Source: Pseudomonas oryzihabitans NBRC 102199 (GTDB taxonomy: Bacteria; Pseudomonadota; Gammaproteobacteria; Pseudomonadales; Pseudomonadaceae). Taken from it: a DNA stretch of 64,000 nt. The stretch covers positions 20,762-84,761 of the forward strand of contig NZ_BBIT01000023.1 in assembly GCF_000730625.1 (NCBI RefSeq). The letters run 5' to 3'. The notes under the pieces were generated by a model, which did not search any database, was not told where the DNA came from, and saw only the letters and a list, made by a program, of their open reading frames with translations. The position numbers and the translations under genes were made by a program. Positions 51,887-60,210 of this stretch are shown piece after piece. Position 1 is the stretch's first letter; every line of letters begins with the position of its first letter.

Positions 51887-52108
51887 CTAGTCTTCCGCCT
51901 TGATGGTGGCCACATCGGCTGCCTTCACCCGTACATGACGACCCGCCACGTCGGTGAATTCATAAAAGCCGTCGGCCGTCTTGGTGTTGGGACGATCTTC
52001 GGTGATGTACTGGGTACCGTCCTGCAGGGTCACCACCGTCTCGGTGGAACAGGCCGTCAGCCCCAGCAGGGTCAGGGCCAGCAATCCACCACTCAGCAGG
52101 CGCTTCAT
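51887..52108 (-). CDS. YgdI/YgdR-family lipoprotein
   Basis: A 73-residue lipoprotein. The signal MKRLLSGGLLALTLLGLTACST has a lipobox LTAC, so the mature protein starts at a lipidated Cys. The rest (VVTLQDGTQYITEDRPNTKT, YEFTDVAGRHVRVKAADVAT) is the small SH3-like beta domain of the YgdI/YgdR (DUF903) family. The start overlaps the end of the upstream 78-residue gene (ATGA). The role is not known. Confidence 0.85.
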   Translation of the reverse strand: MKRLLSGGLLALTLLGLTACSTETVVTLQDGTQYITEDRPNTKTADGFYEFTDVAGRHVRVKAADVATIKAED

Positions 52109-52341
52109 GGCGCTTCCGGCGAGACGCGATGGATGGACACATCGTGCAGCGCCACCAGCGCCTGACCAGACTCGATATCGGCCAGGTGGAAGCGCTCGTC
52201 GTTGATCGCATCTAGGTGCCGGCAAGCCAGTTCGCGGACCACGTCGGTGATGGGTACGTCGAGATTGCTGATACGGTCGGTATAGCTTTCGCCCAGCAAC
52301 TTGTAGTGGATTTCGTATTGGCTATCGGTGTCGTCACGCAT
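52105..52341 (-). CDS. Hypothetical protein (78 aa), paralogue of 49914-50153
   Basis: A small soluble protein starting MRDDTDSQYEIHYKLLGESY. It shares the Y-x-I-x-Y-x3-G-E opening and the following helix with the 79-residue protein at 49914-50153; its C-terminus adds RFHLADIESGQALVALHDVS. GGAG lies seven bases upstream. It is co-transcribed with the YgdI/YgdR lipoprotein by a four-base overlap. Confidence 0.7.
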   Translation of the reverse strand: MRDDTDSQYEIHYKLLGESYTDRISNLDVPITDVVRELACRHLDAINDERFHLADIESGQALVALHDVSIHRVSPEAP

Positions 52342-52479
52342 GAGAGGTCTCCGCGAAAAGGCTGCCCGACTCGGGTTATTTCTATAGAGCCCGGGCAACC
52401 AGAGCGGTTCTTTTCCGCCCGTCAGACGCCGCCGAACGGTCGTCTGTCAAGTACCGCGAACCCGCTCTAGCGCAAGAGT

Positions 52480-54528
52480 TCAACGCCCTGCGCGCATCTG
52501 CTGCAATAGGGTGCTGCACTGGGCGCCCTGCTCGTTGCTCGGCGCCACCAGTGCCAGTAGACCGGCGGCCGGCGCCGCGAAGGTGGCGAGCAGTGCCGCC
52601 GCCGCGCCGCGTGCCGCCAGCGGCAGCGCCTTCACCCCTGGCGATTGATTCTTCAGGGTGCCGCGCACATAGAGCGGCGAGCGCAGCGAGAAGATGCGCA
52701 GGCCCTTGCTGTGGGGATCGACGGTGAGATCCAGTCGTTCGCTCGCCAGGTTGATGGTGCCGGTGATGTTGATCAGGGCGTTCTCGGTGTCGAGCACGAA
52801 GACCTGGGGCTGCACCAGGCCCTTCTTGAAATCGAGATCGGCGACCGCGCAATTGATCTCCACCTCGTCATCGCCGAACAGCCGATCGACCAGATAGTTG
52901 CCGACGTTGAGTCCGGCGAGCTCCATCAGGCTGCGGCTGATGCGGCCGTCGTTCATCAGCAGCTTGAGTTCGCCGTTGCTGGTGCCAAGCAACGCCGCCA
53001 CCGAGTTGCCGGTGCCACTCAGGGTGGCATCGCCATTGAGTTCGCCCATGCTGCGCTTCATGGTCTCCACGGTGGGGAACAGCTGGTTCAGCTTGACCCG
53101 GCGCACATGCAGATCGACCCGCCCTTGCAGGGGCGTCTTGTCGCCTTCCAGGCGCACCGTGGTGTTCAGATCACCCCCAGCCACGCCAAAGCGCAGGGGG
53201 TCGAGCAGCAGCACGCCATCGGTCAGGCGCACGTGGGTGTTGAGATCGGTGATCGGCAGCTGCGCGTTCTGCACGATGCGCTTGCCGGTGAAACGCACGT
53301 CCGCATCCATGGCGCGCCAGCGCTCGGTGCGGAATTCGGAGACCGGCAGGGCCTTGTCCGCCGGCTGCTTGTTGGTTTCGCCCTTGGCCGCCTGCTGTTC
53401 CTTGGTATCGGCGCCGATCAGCGGCGCCAGGTCCTCGAACAGCAGCTGATCAGAGCGCAGGGTGCCACTGAGCTTGGGCCGTGGCTTGCCGCCGGTGAAC
53501 AGCACCTCGCCGTGCAGGTCGCTCTTGCCGACCCGGCCATTGAAGTCTTCGTAGCTGAAGCGCGCGCCCGCCGGATCATTGAGCTTGACCGTAAGATGGC
53601 CATCGGTGGCATAGGGCGCCGTCTCCGGCAGGGTGACCCCGGTCAGCGGATAGAGCTGCGCCAGGCTCTTGCCCTCCAGCACCAGGTGCAGATCCAGGGC
53701 ACCCAGGCGCCGCGGATCGGTCAGGGTGCCAAAGACCTGGGCGCGGGTCTCGCCGGCACGGGCATCGAGCTGGATGGGAAAAGGCACATCGGCGTCCTGC
53801 AGCGCCAGCAGTCCGCCGATCTGGCCACGGCCACTGACCGGCACCTGCTTGTAGCTGCCTTCCACCGCCAGGGCGAACTGGAAGGGCTGGGTCTGCTTGA
53901 CGTGGGAGCGCTGGCGCGAGGTGCCCTGCTTGCCCACCAGGTCGGCATAGGCGATGGGGGCGTCCAGGGAGGTGATCCGCGCGCGCAGCCGAGTGGCGGT
54001 CTGGGCATCGTCGAAGCCGACCTGGCCGGCGTCGAAGCCTATGGTGCCGATATCCACGGTCCAGGCCGAGGGTTCGGCCTTGGGGTCCTTCTCGGCGGTC
54101 TCGAAGGTCCAGCTGTTACGGCCATCGGCCAGCCGCTGGGCATTGACCACCGGCCCCGTGAGGTCGATGCGCGGGATATAGATCTGCTTGGCCAAGAGCG
54201 CCAGCGGCGAGATCCGCAGCTGAACCCGGTCGAGGTGAACGAAGGTCTTTTCCTTGGCCCAGTCCGGATTGCCCAGGGTCAGGTCTTCGGCGGCGATGTG
54301 GGGCCAGGGAATCCAGGCGCGCCAGCCGCCCTGATCCGGCTCGCGGTGCCAGACCACGCCCAGGTTGCCCTCGATGGCGAAGGGGCGGTGCAAGGCGCTC
54401 GACACCTGCTCGTTAATGGTCGGCTTGAGCCGATTCCAGTCGAAGGTGGCGAGCACCACCACCAGCACTACGAGCAGCAGCAGGATGATTCCCAGCAGCC
54501 AGGCGAGGATCTTGCGTGGGCGCGTCAT
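52480..54528 (-). CDS. AsmA-family protein
   Basis: A 682-residue inner-membrane-anchored protein. One N-terminal helix (about 9-27, WLLGIILLLLVVLVVVL) anchors a long periplasmic beta-rich body. Repeated segments such as DVRFTGKRI, LHVRRVKLNQLFP and the DLTVDPHSKGLRIFSLRSP end are typical of AsmA proteins, which belong to the bridge-like lipid-transfer (VPS13-like) group and affect outer-membrane assembly. The C-terminus (LPLAARGAAAALLATFAAPA) is hydrophobic and could contact the outer membrane. It stands alone on its strand. Confidence 0.88.
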   Translation of the reverse strand: MTRPRKILAWLLGIILLLLVVLVVVLATFDWNRLKPTINEQVSSALHRPFAIEGNLGVVWHREPDQGGWRAWIPWPHIAAEDLTLGNPDWAKEKTFVHLDRVQLRISPLALLAKQIYIPRIDLTGPVVNAQRLADGRNSWTFETAEKDPKAEPSAWTVDIGTIGFDAGQVGFDDAQTATRLRARITSLDAPIAYADLVGKQGTSRQRSHVKQTQPFQFALAVEGSYKQVPVSGRGQIGGLLALQDADVPFPIQLDARAGETRAQVFGTLTDPRRLGALDLHLVLEGKSLAQLYPLTGVTLPETAPYATDGHLTVKLNDPAGARFSYEDFNGRVGKSDLHGEVLFTGGKPRPKLSGTLRSDQLLFEDLAPLIGADTKEQQAAKGETNKQPADKALPVSEFRTERWRAMDADVRFTGKRIVQNAQLPITDLNTHVRLTDGVLLLDPLRFGVAGGDLNTTVRLEGDKTPLQGRVDLHVRRVKLNQLFPTVETMKRSMGELNGDATLSGTGNSVAALLGTSNGELKLLMNDGRISRSLMELAGLNVGNYLVDRLFGDDEVEINCAVADLDFKKGLVQPQVFVLDTENALINITGTINLASERLDLTVDPHSKGLRIFSLRSPLYVRGTLKNQSPGVKALPLAARGAAAALLATFAAPAAGLLALVAPSNEQGAQCSTLLQQMRAGR

Positions 54529-54595
54529 GGCCGCCTCCTTGGATTTCCGTTCCCTCTTGGGTCTGCTCAGCGCAGCGGGGTTCCCTGGATAGACA

Positions 54596-55729
54596 TCATG
54601 TCTTGCGCTGACGCAGTGCCAGCAGCGCCACCGCCACCCCGATCAGGGTCAGCAGCAGCAGGCTGCCGCGCAGGCCCACCTGCCCCGCCACGGCGCCGAT
54701 CAGCGGCGGACCGAGCAGAAAGCCGAGATAGCCGGCCGTGGCGGTCATGGCGATGCCGGCAGCCGGTGTCTCGGCCACCTGGCCGGCGGCGCTGAAGGCT
54801 GCCGGTACCACATTGGACAGGCCCAGGCCGACCAGGGCGAAGCCGAGGATCGCGGTCCCGGGCGCCGGCAGGAGGACCGCCAGGGCCAGGCCCAGGGTCG
54901 CCAGCAGGGCGCCGCCAACGATCACCCGAGGACCGCCGAAGCGGCCGCGGATGCCGTCGCCGAACAGCCGGCCCACCAGCATGGTCAGTGAAAAGGCCGC
55001 ATAGCCCAGGGTGGCCACCACCGGACTCGCCCCGCCTACCTGGCCCAGGTAGACGGCGCTCCAGTCGGTCATGGCGCCTTCCAGCATCAGGCAGCCCAGC
55101 GCGATCAGCCCCAGTGCCAGCACTCGCCGATCCGGCAGGCGCAGGGCATGACTGACCGGACTGCGATCGCCTTCGTCCAGGGCCAGGGCGGCGGGCAGGG
55201 CCAGCACCAGCGCCACCAGGGCGGCGGCCAGCAGTACCGCCAGCGCCGAGGCGCCCAGGTGCAGCACCAGGGCCCCCAGGCCGGCGCCGAGAAAGCCACC
55301 CAGGCTGAAGGCGGCGTGGAAGGACGACATCAGCGGACCATTCCAGCGGCTTTCGACATCGCTGGCATGGGCGTTCATGGCCACGTCGATCAATCCGTTG
55401 CAAGCGCCGAGCAATAGCGCGCAGGGCAGCAGCCAGCCCAGCGACGGCGCCACCCCGGGCCCGCTCAGCACCAGCACGAAGGTCAGGATGCTCAGGCGGG
55501 TCAGGCGGCCGGTCCCTCCCAGGCGCGGCACCAGCACCCCGGCGAAGGGCATGGTCAGCAAGGCGCCGAGGGCGACCGCCAGCAGCACCAGACTCAGCTG
55601 GCCGTCGCCCAGCAGCAGATCGCGCTTGAGTTCGGGAATGGCCGCCGCCCAGCCGCCGATCCCGCAGCCGTTGGCGAGAAAGACGGTAAAGGTGGCGCGA
55701 CGCTGGCGATGCAAGACGGCGGAAGTCAT
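54596..55729 (-). CDS. MFS transporter (YbjJ-like)
   Basis: A 377-residue MFS protein with about 12 helices. The pattern of ANGCGIGGWAAAIPELKRDL and CNGLIDVAMNAHASDVESRW is typical of the YbjJ-like subgroup with a conserved VAMNAHA segment. The substrate is unknown, though sugars are sometimes proposed for this subgroup. It lies 21 bases after the DeoR gene on the same strand, so the two probably form an operon, with the regulator controlling the transporter. Confidence 0.85.
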   Translation of the reverse strand: MTSAVLHRQRRATFTVFLANGCGIGGWAAAIPELKRDLLLGDGQLSLVLLAVALGALLTMPFAGVLVPRLGGTGRLTRLSILTFVLVLSGPGVAPSLGWLLPCALLLGACNGLIDVAMNAHASDVESRWNGPLMSSFHAAFSLGGFLGAGLGALVLHLGASALAVLLAAALVALVLALPAALALDEGDRSPVSHALRLPDRRVLALGLIALGCLMLEGAMTDWSAVYLGQVGGASPVVATLGYAAFSLTMLVGRLFGDGIRGRFGGPRVIVGGALLATLGLALAVLLPAPGTAILGFALVGLGLSNVVPAAFSAAGQVAETPAAGIAMTATAGYLGFLLGPPLIGAVAGQVGLRGSLLLLTLIGVAVALLALRQRKT

Positions 55730-55750
55730 GGCGATCCTTGGGTGAGCGGG

Positions 55751-56530
55751 CTAGCGATCGCTGGCGAGCGAATGCAATTGCAGCCCGGCGTCACGATAGG
55801 GTTGCAGACGCTCCTCGCTCAGCCCAGGTTCCAGCACCAGGTGGTTCAGCTGATCGAGGCGGAGCACGTGATAGAAGGCCACGCTGTCGAGCTTTTCGGC
55901 GGTCACCGCGACGGCGACCTGACCGCTCTGCTCGGCCACGGCCACCTTGAATTCGGCTTCTTCCAGGTCGAAGCCGGTCACCCCGGTTTCCACCGCCAGG
56001 GCGCAGGTCCCGAGAAAGGCCAGATCGGCGCGCACGCCGCGCAGATCGCGCAGCGCCCGGGCGCCCAGGCAGGCGCCCGATTCCGGCGCGGCCAGGCCGC
56101 CGATCATCAGCACCCGGATGCCCGGGCGCTGCAGCAGCGCCGCGGCGATCACCGGCGCATTGGTGGCCACGGTCAGGTCGAGATCCGTGGGCAGCGCCTG
56201 GGCGATGGCCAGATTGGTCGAGCCGGCATCCAGCAACAGCAGTTGCCCGCGCTGCACCAGCCTGGCCGCGGCCAGGCCCAGCGCCTGCTTGGCCGCCTCG
56301 TCCTGGCCGATACGCGCCGGCAGCGCCTCCGGTGGCGTCAGCAGCGAGAGCGCCCCGCCATACACCCGGCGGCACAGCCCCTGGCGGGCCAGCTCACGCA
56401 GGTCGCGACGCACGCTGTCTTCGGAAATGCCCCAGGTCGCGGCCAATTCGGCGGACAGGACCCGGCCCTGTTCGCGCAGCAGGGCCAGGATCGCGGCCTG
56501 GCGTTCTTCGGGAAGGTGAATGGCAGTCAT
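55751..56530 (-). CDS. DeoR/GlpR-family regulator
   Basis: A 259-residue repressor. The winged helix is at residues 4-60 (ERQAAILALLREQGRVLSAE, then VRRDLRELARQG) and the sugar-phosphate-binding domain follows (VQRGQLLLLDAGSTNLAIAQ and the LDSVAFYHVLRL end). DeoR-type regulators respond to phosphorylated sugars. It precedes the YbjJ-like transporter on the same strand. Directly upstream are phased repeats that may be its own operator. Confidence 0.9.
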   Translation of the reverse strand: MTAIHLPEERQAAILALLREQGRVLSAELAATWGISEDSVRRDLRELARQGLCRRVYGGALSLLTPPEALPARIGQDEAAKQALGLAAARLVQRGQLLLLDAGSTNLAIAQALPTDLDLTVATNAPVIAAALLQRPGIRVLMIGGLAAPESGACLGARALRDLRGVRADLAFLGTCALAVETGVTGFDLEEAEFKVAVAEQSGQVAVAVTAEKLDSVAFYHVLRLDQLNHLVLEPGLSEERLQPYRDAGLQLHSLASDR

Positions 56531-56556
56531 GGCTGATACTCCAGGAAGATCAGCAG

Positions 56557-56595
56557 ATCATGCACAATCATTTACGAACGTGCAACATCATGCAC
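56557..56595. promoter_or_regulatory. Phased direct repeats upstream of deoR-type gene
   Basis: ATCATGCAC at 56557-56565 recurs at 56587-56595, and the related ATCATTTAC lies at 56567-56575; starts are 10 and 20 bases apart, about one and two helical turns. The array lies just before the DeoR-family gene and overlaps the last bases of the EamA gene. DeoR-family operators often use direct repeats. Confidence 0.45.
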
Positions 56596-57478
56596 TGGAT
56601 GACATCTTGCTCCTGGCATCCAGCCAGCGGCCGCCAAAGACGTTGATCAGCAGGCCGAGCATGACCGCCACGCCACCCACTTCCTGCTGGAGGGTCATCT
56701 GCTCACCGAGCAACACGGCGGCCGAGGTCAGCCCCACCACCGGCACCAGCAGGGAAAAGGGCGCCACCTGGCCGGCCGGATAGCGTGACAGCAGCCGACT
56801 CCAGATGCCGTAGCCGACCAGGGTGGCGATAAAGGCCAGGTAGACGATGGCGAAGATCGAACCGGCCGACAGCGAGGTCAGCGCCGTGGCGATCTGCTCG
56901 GGACCTTCCAGTAGCAGCGACAGGACGAAAAAGGGAATGGGCGGAATCAGGCTGCCCCAGACCACCAGGCCGAGCATGTCCACCTTGCCGATCTTCTTGG
57001 TGACGATATTGCCCAGTCCCCACATGGCCGCCGCTGCCAGGGTCAGCAGGAAGCCGGCCAGGGTCATGGTGACGCCATGCTCGGTACCGATCAGCAGCAG
57101 GCCCAGCGCCGCCACCAGCAGCCCGACCAGGCTCGCCCGGCGCACCTTCTCACCGAGAAAGGTCGCCGCGAATGCCAGGGTGAAGAAGGCCTGGGCCTGC
57201 AAGACCAGCGAGGCCAGCCCCGCCGGCATGCCCACGTACATGGCCGAGAACAGGAAGGCGAATTGACCCAGGGAAATGGTCAGGCCGTAGGCCAGCAGCA
57301 GTCGCCAGGACACCTGGGGACGCCGCACGAAGAGGATGGCCGGAAAGGCCGCCAGGCAGAATCTCAGGGTGCCCAGCAGCATGGGCGGCACGCCATGCAG
57401 GCCGAGCTTGATGACGACGAAGTTCACCCCCCAGGCCAGAATGACGACCAGTGCCAGCAACAGATCCCGGGGTGCCAT
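56588..57478 (-). CDS. EamA-family transporter
   Basis: A 296-residue DMT exporter with ten membrane segments, two EamA repeats each. The opening LALVVILAWGVNFVVIKLGL and LRFCLAAFPAILFVRRP are typical; LGEKVRRASLVGLLVAALGL and LLGEQMTLQQEVGGVAVMLG mark the two repeat ends. Relatives export O-acetylserine and cysteine or other metabolites. The ATG at 57478 has AAGGAG six bases upstream; a TTG two codons earlier overlaps it. It is followed by the DeoR gene on the same strand with a gap of about 57 bases. Confidence 0.88.
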   Translation of the reverse strand: MAPRDLLLALVVILAWGVNFVVIKLGLHGVPPMLLGTLRFCLAAFPAILFVRRPQVSWRLLLAYGLTISLGQFAFLFSAMYVGMPAGLASLVLQAQAFFTLAFAATFLGEKVRRASLVGLLVAALGLLLIGTEHGVTMTLAGFLLTLAAAAMWGLGNIVTKKIGKVDMLGLVVWGSLIPPIPFFVLSLLLEGPEQIATALTSLSAGSIFAIVYLAFIATLVGYGIWSRLLSRYPAGQVAPFSLLVPVVGLTSAAVLLGEQMTLQQEVGGVAVMLGLLINVFGGRWLDARSKMSSSA

Positions 57479-57588
57479 CGACAACTCCTTGAACGCATTC
57501 AGATAGTTAGGCGGCTACCCTACTCCTTTGCGCCCGCGCTGCGGCGTCACAGTTGCACACAAATTCGGCCAGTCACTCTGCATGCAAA

Positions 57589-57616
57589 GAAAAACCGCAG
57601 CCTGGGCTGCGGTTCG
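57589..57616 (-). terminator. Rho-independent terminator for DUF3140 gene
   Basis: Read on the minus strand, AACCGCAG, a six-base loop and CTGCGGTT are followed by a T-run (TTTTTC). It ends the DUF3140 transcript and lies eight bases after its stop. Confidence 0.85.
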
Positions 57617-57622
57617 TCGGGA

Positions 57623-58009
57623 TCAGGCGCTGCGCTTGTCACGCAGGGGGTCATGACCCCAGTTCATCAGCGACTTGCGCCAGCGCGAGTCTTCGATGTC
57701 GCCGTCCGGTCGCTGCTTGAGGTGGCGATGCACATAGCCGATGACCTTGCGCATGGCCTTGTAGTCGTCGTCTTCCAGCTCGGCCTGGCGCTTGCCCTTG
57801 AGCTCGAGGATGCGCTCACCCATGGCATGACCGACCGCCTTGCCGTCGTTGGCGGCCTTGACCTTCTTGCCACCCTTGGTCATGCCCACGCCCTTGCTGG
57901 TGTCACCGCTGAGCCATTTGCGCAGCTGACTCGGGGTCATGTTGACCACCTGCTTGAACTCGCTGCGGACCTCTTTCTTGTCGTCGTTGGAAGCCTTCTT
58001 GGTGCTCAT
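57623..58009 (-). CDS. DUF3140-family protein
   Basis: A 128-residue soluble, lysine-rich protein with the DUF3140 domain (VVNMTPSQLRKWLSGDTSKG and KAMRKVIGYVHRHLKQRPDG), followed by DIEDSRWRKSLMNWGHDPLR. The domain is of unknown function and is usually found in small stress-related or DNA-associated proteins. It overlaps the preceding gene (58006-58524) by four bases and ends in a terminator, so the two form an operon. Confidence 0.85.
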   Translation of the reverse strand: MSTKKASNDDKKEVRSEFKQVVNMTPSQLRKWLSGDTSKGVGMTKGGKKVKAANDGKAVGHAMGERILELKGKRQAELEDDDYKAMRKVIGYVHRHLKQRPDGDIEDSRWRKSLMNWGHDPLRDKRSA

Positions 58010-58524
58010 TTTTCACCTGCCTTTTGCAACGCCTTCACCAGTTCGTCTTTCTTCATGCGCGACCGGCCCCGCACCTCGCGGCGCGCCGCACGCTTCATCA
58101 GCTCGTCCTTGGTCAGACCGGCCAGGCCCGACCCACGCGCCGCCGCCGTCTTGCGCGCCACGTCGGCCGGCTGCTTGGAATGCTGCTTGCCGCGGCGCGT
58201 GTCACGGCGCTTCTTGGCGATGGTGCGCTGGTACTCTTCCTTGCTCAGGGAGTCCCGGGCCTTTTCCGGCAGATAGCGCTCGCCGGTCTCCTCGGATTTC
58301 TTGCCGGAGCGGGTGTCCCACTTCTCGTCGGTCCACTGCTGCAGATGATTGTCCTTGCCCTTGCCGCCCTGGTATTCACCACCGCGCTTCTGGTACTCCT
58401 GGGAGGCCAGCTGCGCCTTGCGCGCCGACCACTGACCGGGCTTGCCGCCCTTGTCGCCCTCGGTAATCTCTTTCTTCACCTTTTCCCAGAGTTCGGGATC
58501 GCTCTTCTTGGCCGTCGCACTCAT
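58006..58524 (-). CDS. Rho-N/SAP-like basic protein (172 aa)
   Basis: A 172-residue, strongly charged protein starting MSATAKKSDPELWEKVKKEI. The first part (KEITEGDKGGKPGQWSARKA, QLASQEYQKRGGEYQGGKGK) is mixed and the C-terminus (LTKDELMKRAARREVRGRSR, MKKDELVKALQKAG) repeats the helical pair of the 51472-51873 protein. It is the first gene of an operon with the DUF3140 gene. The role is unknown, but the tail suggests nucleic-acid binding. Confidence 0.75.
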   Translation of the reverse strand: MSATAKKSDPELWEKVKKEITEGDKGGKPGQWSARKAQLASQEYQKRGGEYQGGKGKDNHLQQWTDEKWDTRSGKKSEETGERYLPEKARDSLSKEEYQRTIAKKRRDTRRGKQHSKQPADVARKTAAARGSGLAGLTKDELMKRAARREVRGRSRMKKDELVKALQKAGEK

Positions 58525-58647
58525 GGCTCACCTCAGGTTGGGGATCACTGCAGTCGCTGTCTCTAGGATGACTGTCCAACCGAAACGGGGGTTCGCGCCA
58601 GGCGACGAATGCCCCTACCCTGCGTCTTCCGGTATCCAGAGAAAGTC

Positions 58648-59583
58648 ATGTCCCTCGTCACCCTGCTCCGCCGTCGCCTGATCCCGCTGCTCTTCGTCAC
58701 CCTGCTGGTCGGGGTCGGGGTCCCCTATGGCTGCTCGGAACTGGCCTATCGCGAACGCCAGTGGGTGTTCAGCATCGAGCCGGGCAATGCCAGCTGGTTC
58801 ACCGGCGTGCCGGAAGGCGTCCGCCAGTTCAACCTGCCGGTGCCGGACGGCCTGACCGGCACCGACTACCTGCACGCCTGGTGGTGGCCCGCCCGCCGTC
58901 CGGACGCCCCCGCCCTGCTCTATCTGCACGGCACCCGCTGGAATCTCACCGCCCAGGTCCGGCGCATCGCCACCCTTCGGCAAATCGGCTATTCGGTGCT
59001 GGCCATCGACTATCGCGGCTTTGGCGAAAGCCCTGGCGACGTGCCCTCCGAACGCAGCGTCTACCAGGACGCCCGGGTCGCCTGGAAGCACCTGCAGAGC
59101 CTGCAGCCCGATCCCCGCAAGAGATACATCTATGGCCACTCACTGGGCGGCGCCGTGGCGGTGGACCTGGCCTGGCGCATCGCCCGCGACGGGGATCCCA
59201 CCGGCGACTACCCCGCCGCGGCCGGTCTGATCATCGAATCCACCTTCACCACCCTGGCCGATGCCGCCTCTGCGGTGGTCGACACCCGCTTTCCCCTGCG
59301 CTGGCTGATGTCGGAGAAATTCGATTCCCTGGACAAGATCCCGGACATCCATATCCCGGTGCTCATCGTCCACGGCAGCGACGATCGCTATGTCCCTCCC
59401 CGCTTCAGCGAAGCCCTCTATGCGGCGGCCCGGCCGCCCAAGCGCCTGCTGCTGATCCCCGGCGGGACCCACTCCAACAGCATGGTGATAGGCACGCGCG
59501 ACTATGCCGCCGCCTTGCGCGAGCTGTTCGGCGGCGCGCACCTGAGTGAAGCGGAAAAGGAGCAATCATCGACGGGAGGCTAG
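58648..59583 (+). CDS. Alpha/beta hydrolase, ABHD12/13-like, membrane-anchored
   Basis: A 311-residue serine hydrolase with an N-terminal membrane segment (about 9-28, LIPLLFVTLLVGVGVPYGCS, with a lipobox-like VPYGC). YLHGTRWN marks the oxyanion loop, GHSLGG the nucleophile elbow, HGSDDRYVP the acid and PGGTHSNSM the histidine. DYRGFGES is also typical of the ABHD13/Bem46 group. Lipids are likely substrates, which is inference. The start MSLVTLLRRR is preferred to an ATG 13 codons earlier. Confidence 0.85.
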   Translation: MSLVTLLRRRLIPLLFVTLLVGVGVPYGCSELAYRERQWVFSIEPGNASWFTGVPEGVRQFNLPVPDGLTGTDYLHAWWWPARRPDAPALLYLHGTRWNLTAQVRRIATLRQIGYSVLAIDYRGFGESPGDVPSERSVYQDARVAWKHLQSLQPDPRKRYIYGHSLGGAVAVDLAWRIARDGDPTGDYPAAAGLIIESTFTTLADAASAVVDTRFPLRWLMSEKFDSLDKIPDIHIPVLIVHGSDDRYVPPRFSEALYAAARPPKRLLLIPGGTHSNSMVIGTRDYAAALRELFGGAHLSEAEKEQSSTGG

Positions 59584-59703
59584 AGACTTTCTGAAAGGCA
59601 TCGACAGCGCTGATAGTCACTATCTCGCCAGTCTATTTTTTTCGAGCGGTCCTGCTCGGGATACTGAACTCACTCCAGCACAGTTTCCCCAGAGGACACC
59701 ATC

Positions 59704-60168
59704 ATGAACCTGCGTATCGCCTTCGGTTTCGCCCTGACCGCCCTGGCCCTGAATACCTTCGCCCAGGACTTCGCCTTCACCCCCAGCGCCGCCACCCAGG
59801 TCGCCGAGGAATCCAGCCAGCGCCCGCTGGGCCAGCTGATCAAGCAACAGCAGCAGCGCCTGCAGCAGCGCACCCTGGCCGAAGAATCCAGCCTGCGTCC
59901 CCTGGGTGAAGTCATCAAGCAGCAGCAACGCCAGGTGCAGGAACGCCGGATCGCCGAGGAATCCAGCCTGCGCCCCCTGGGCCAGGTGATCGAAGACCAG
60001 CAGCAGCGCCTCGGTGACGATACGGTGGCCGAAGAATCCAGCCAGCGTCCCATGGGTCGGCTGATCGACCGTCAGCAGCATCGCCTGCAGGATGACGCCC
60101 TGGCCGAAAACGGTTCGGCCCAGACCCTCGACCGCCTGATCAAGGCCGGCCAGACCCGCCAGGCCTGA
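59704..60168 (+). CDS. Secreted protein with five 25-residue repeats
   Basis: A 154-residue exported protein. The signal peptide (MNLRIAFGFALTALALNTFA, cut after residue 20) precedes five tandem repeats starting at residues 33, 58, 83, 108 and 133, each exactly 25 long. The repeat consensus is (V/L/I)AEESS-x-RPLG-x-(L/V)I-x3-QQ-x-x-L-x4, and the fifth copy has decayed (AENGSAQTLDRLI). The charged, Gln-rich copies look like a repeated short helix. I know no family for it. The ATG has AGAGGA upstream. Confidence 0.8.
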   Translation: MNLRIAFGFALTALALNTFAQDFAFTPSAATQVAEESSQRPLGQLIKQQQQRLQQRTLAEESSLRPLGEVIKQQQRQVQERRIAEESSLRPLGQVIEDQQQRLGDDTVAEESSQRPMGRLIDRQQHRLQDDALAENGSAQTLDRLIKAGQTRQA

Positions 60169-60210
60169 GCCCTAGCCGTCCCTTCCTGCCCGGCCTTGCG
60201 CCGGGCTCGC

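Noticed and set aside
52645..54795. A 716-codon open frame antisense to the AsmA gene
   Set aside because: Same shadow effect; the minus-strand AsmA frame has an anchor helix and family segments.
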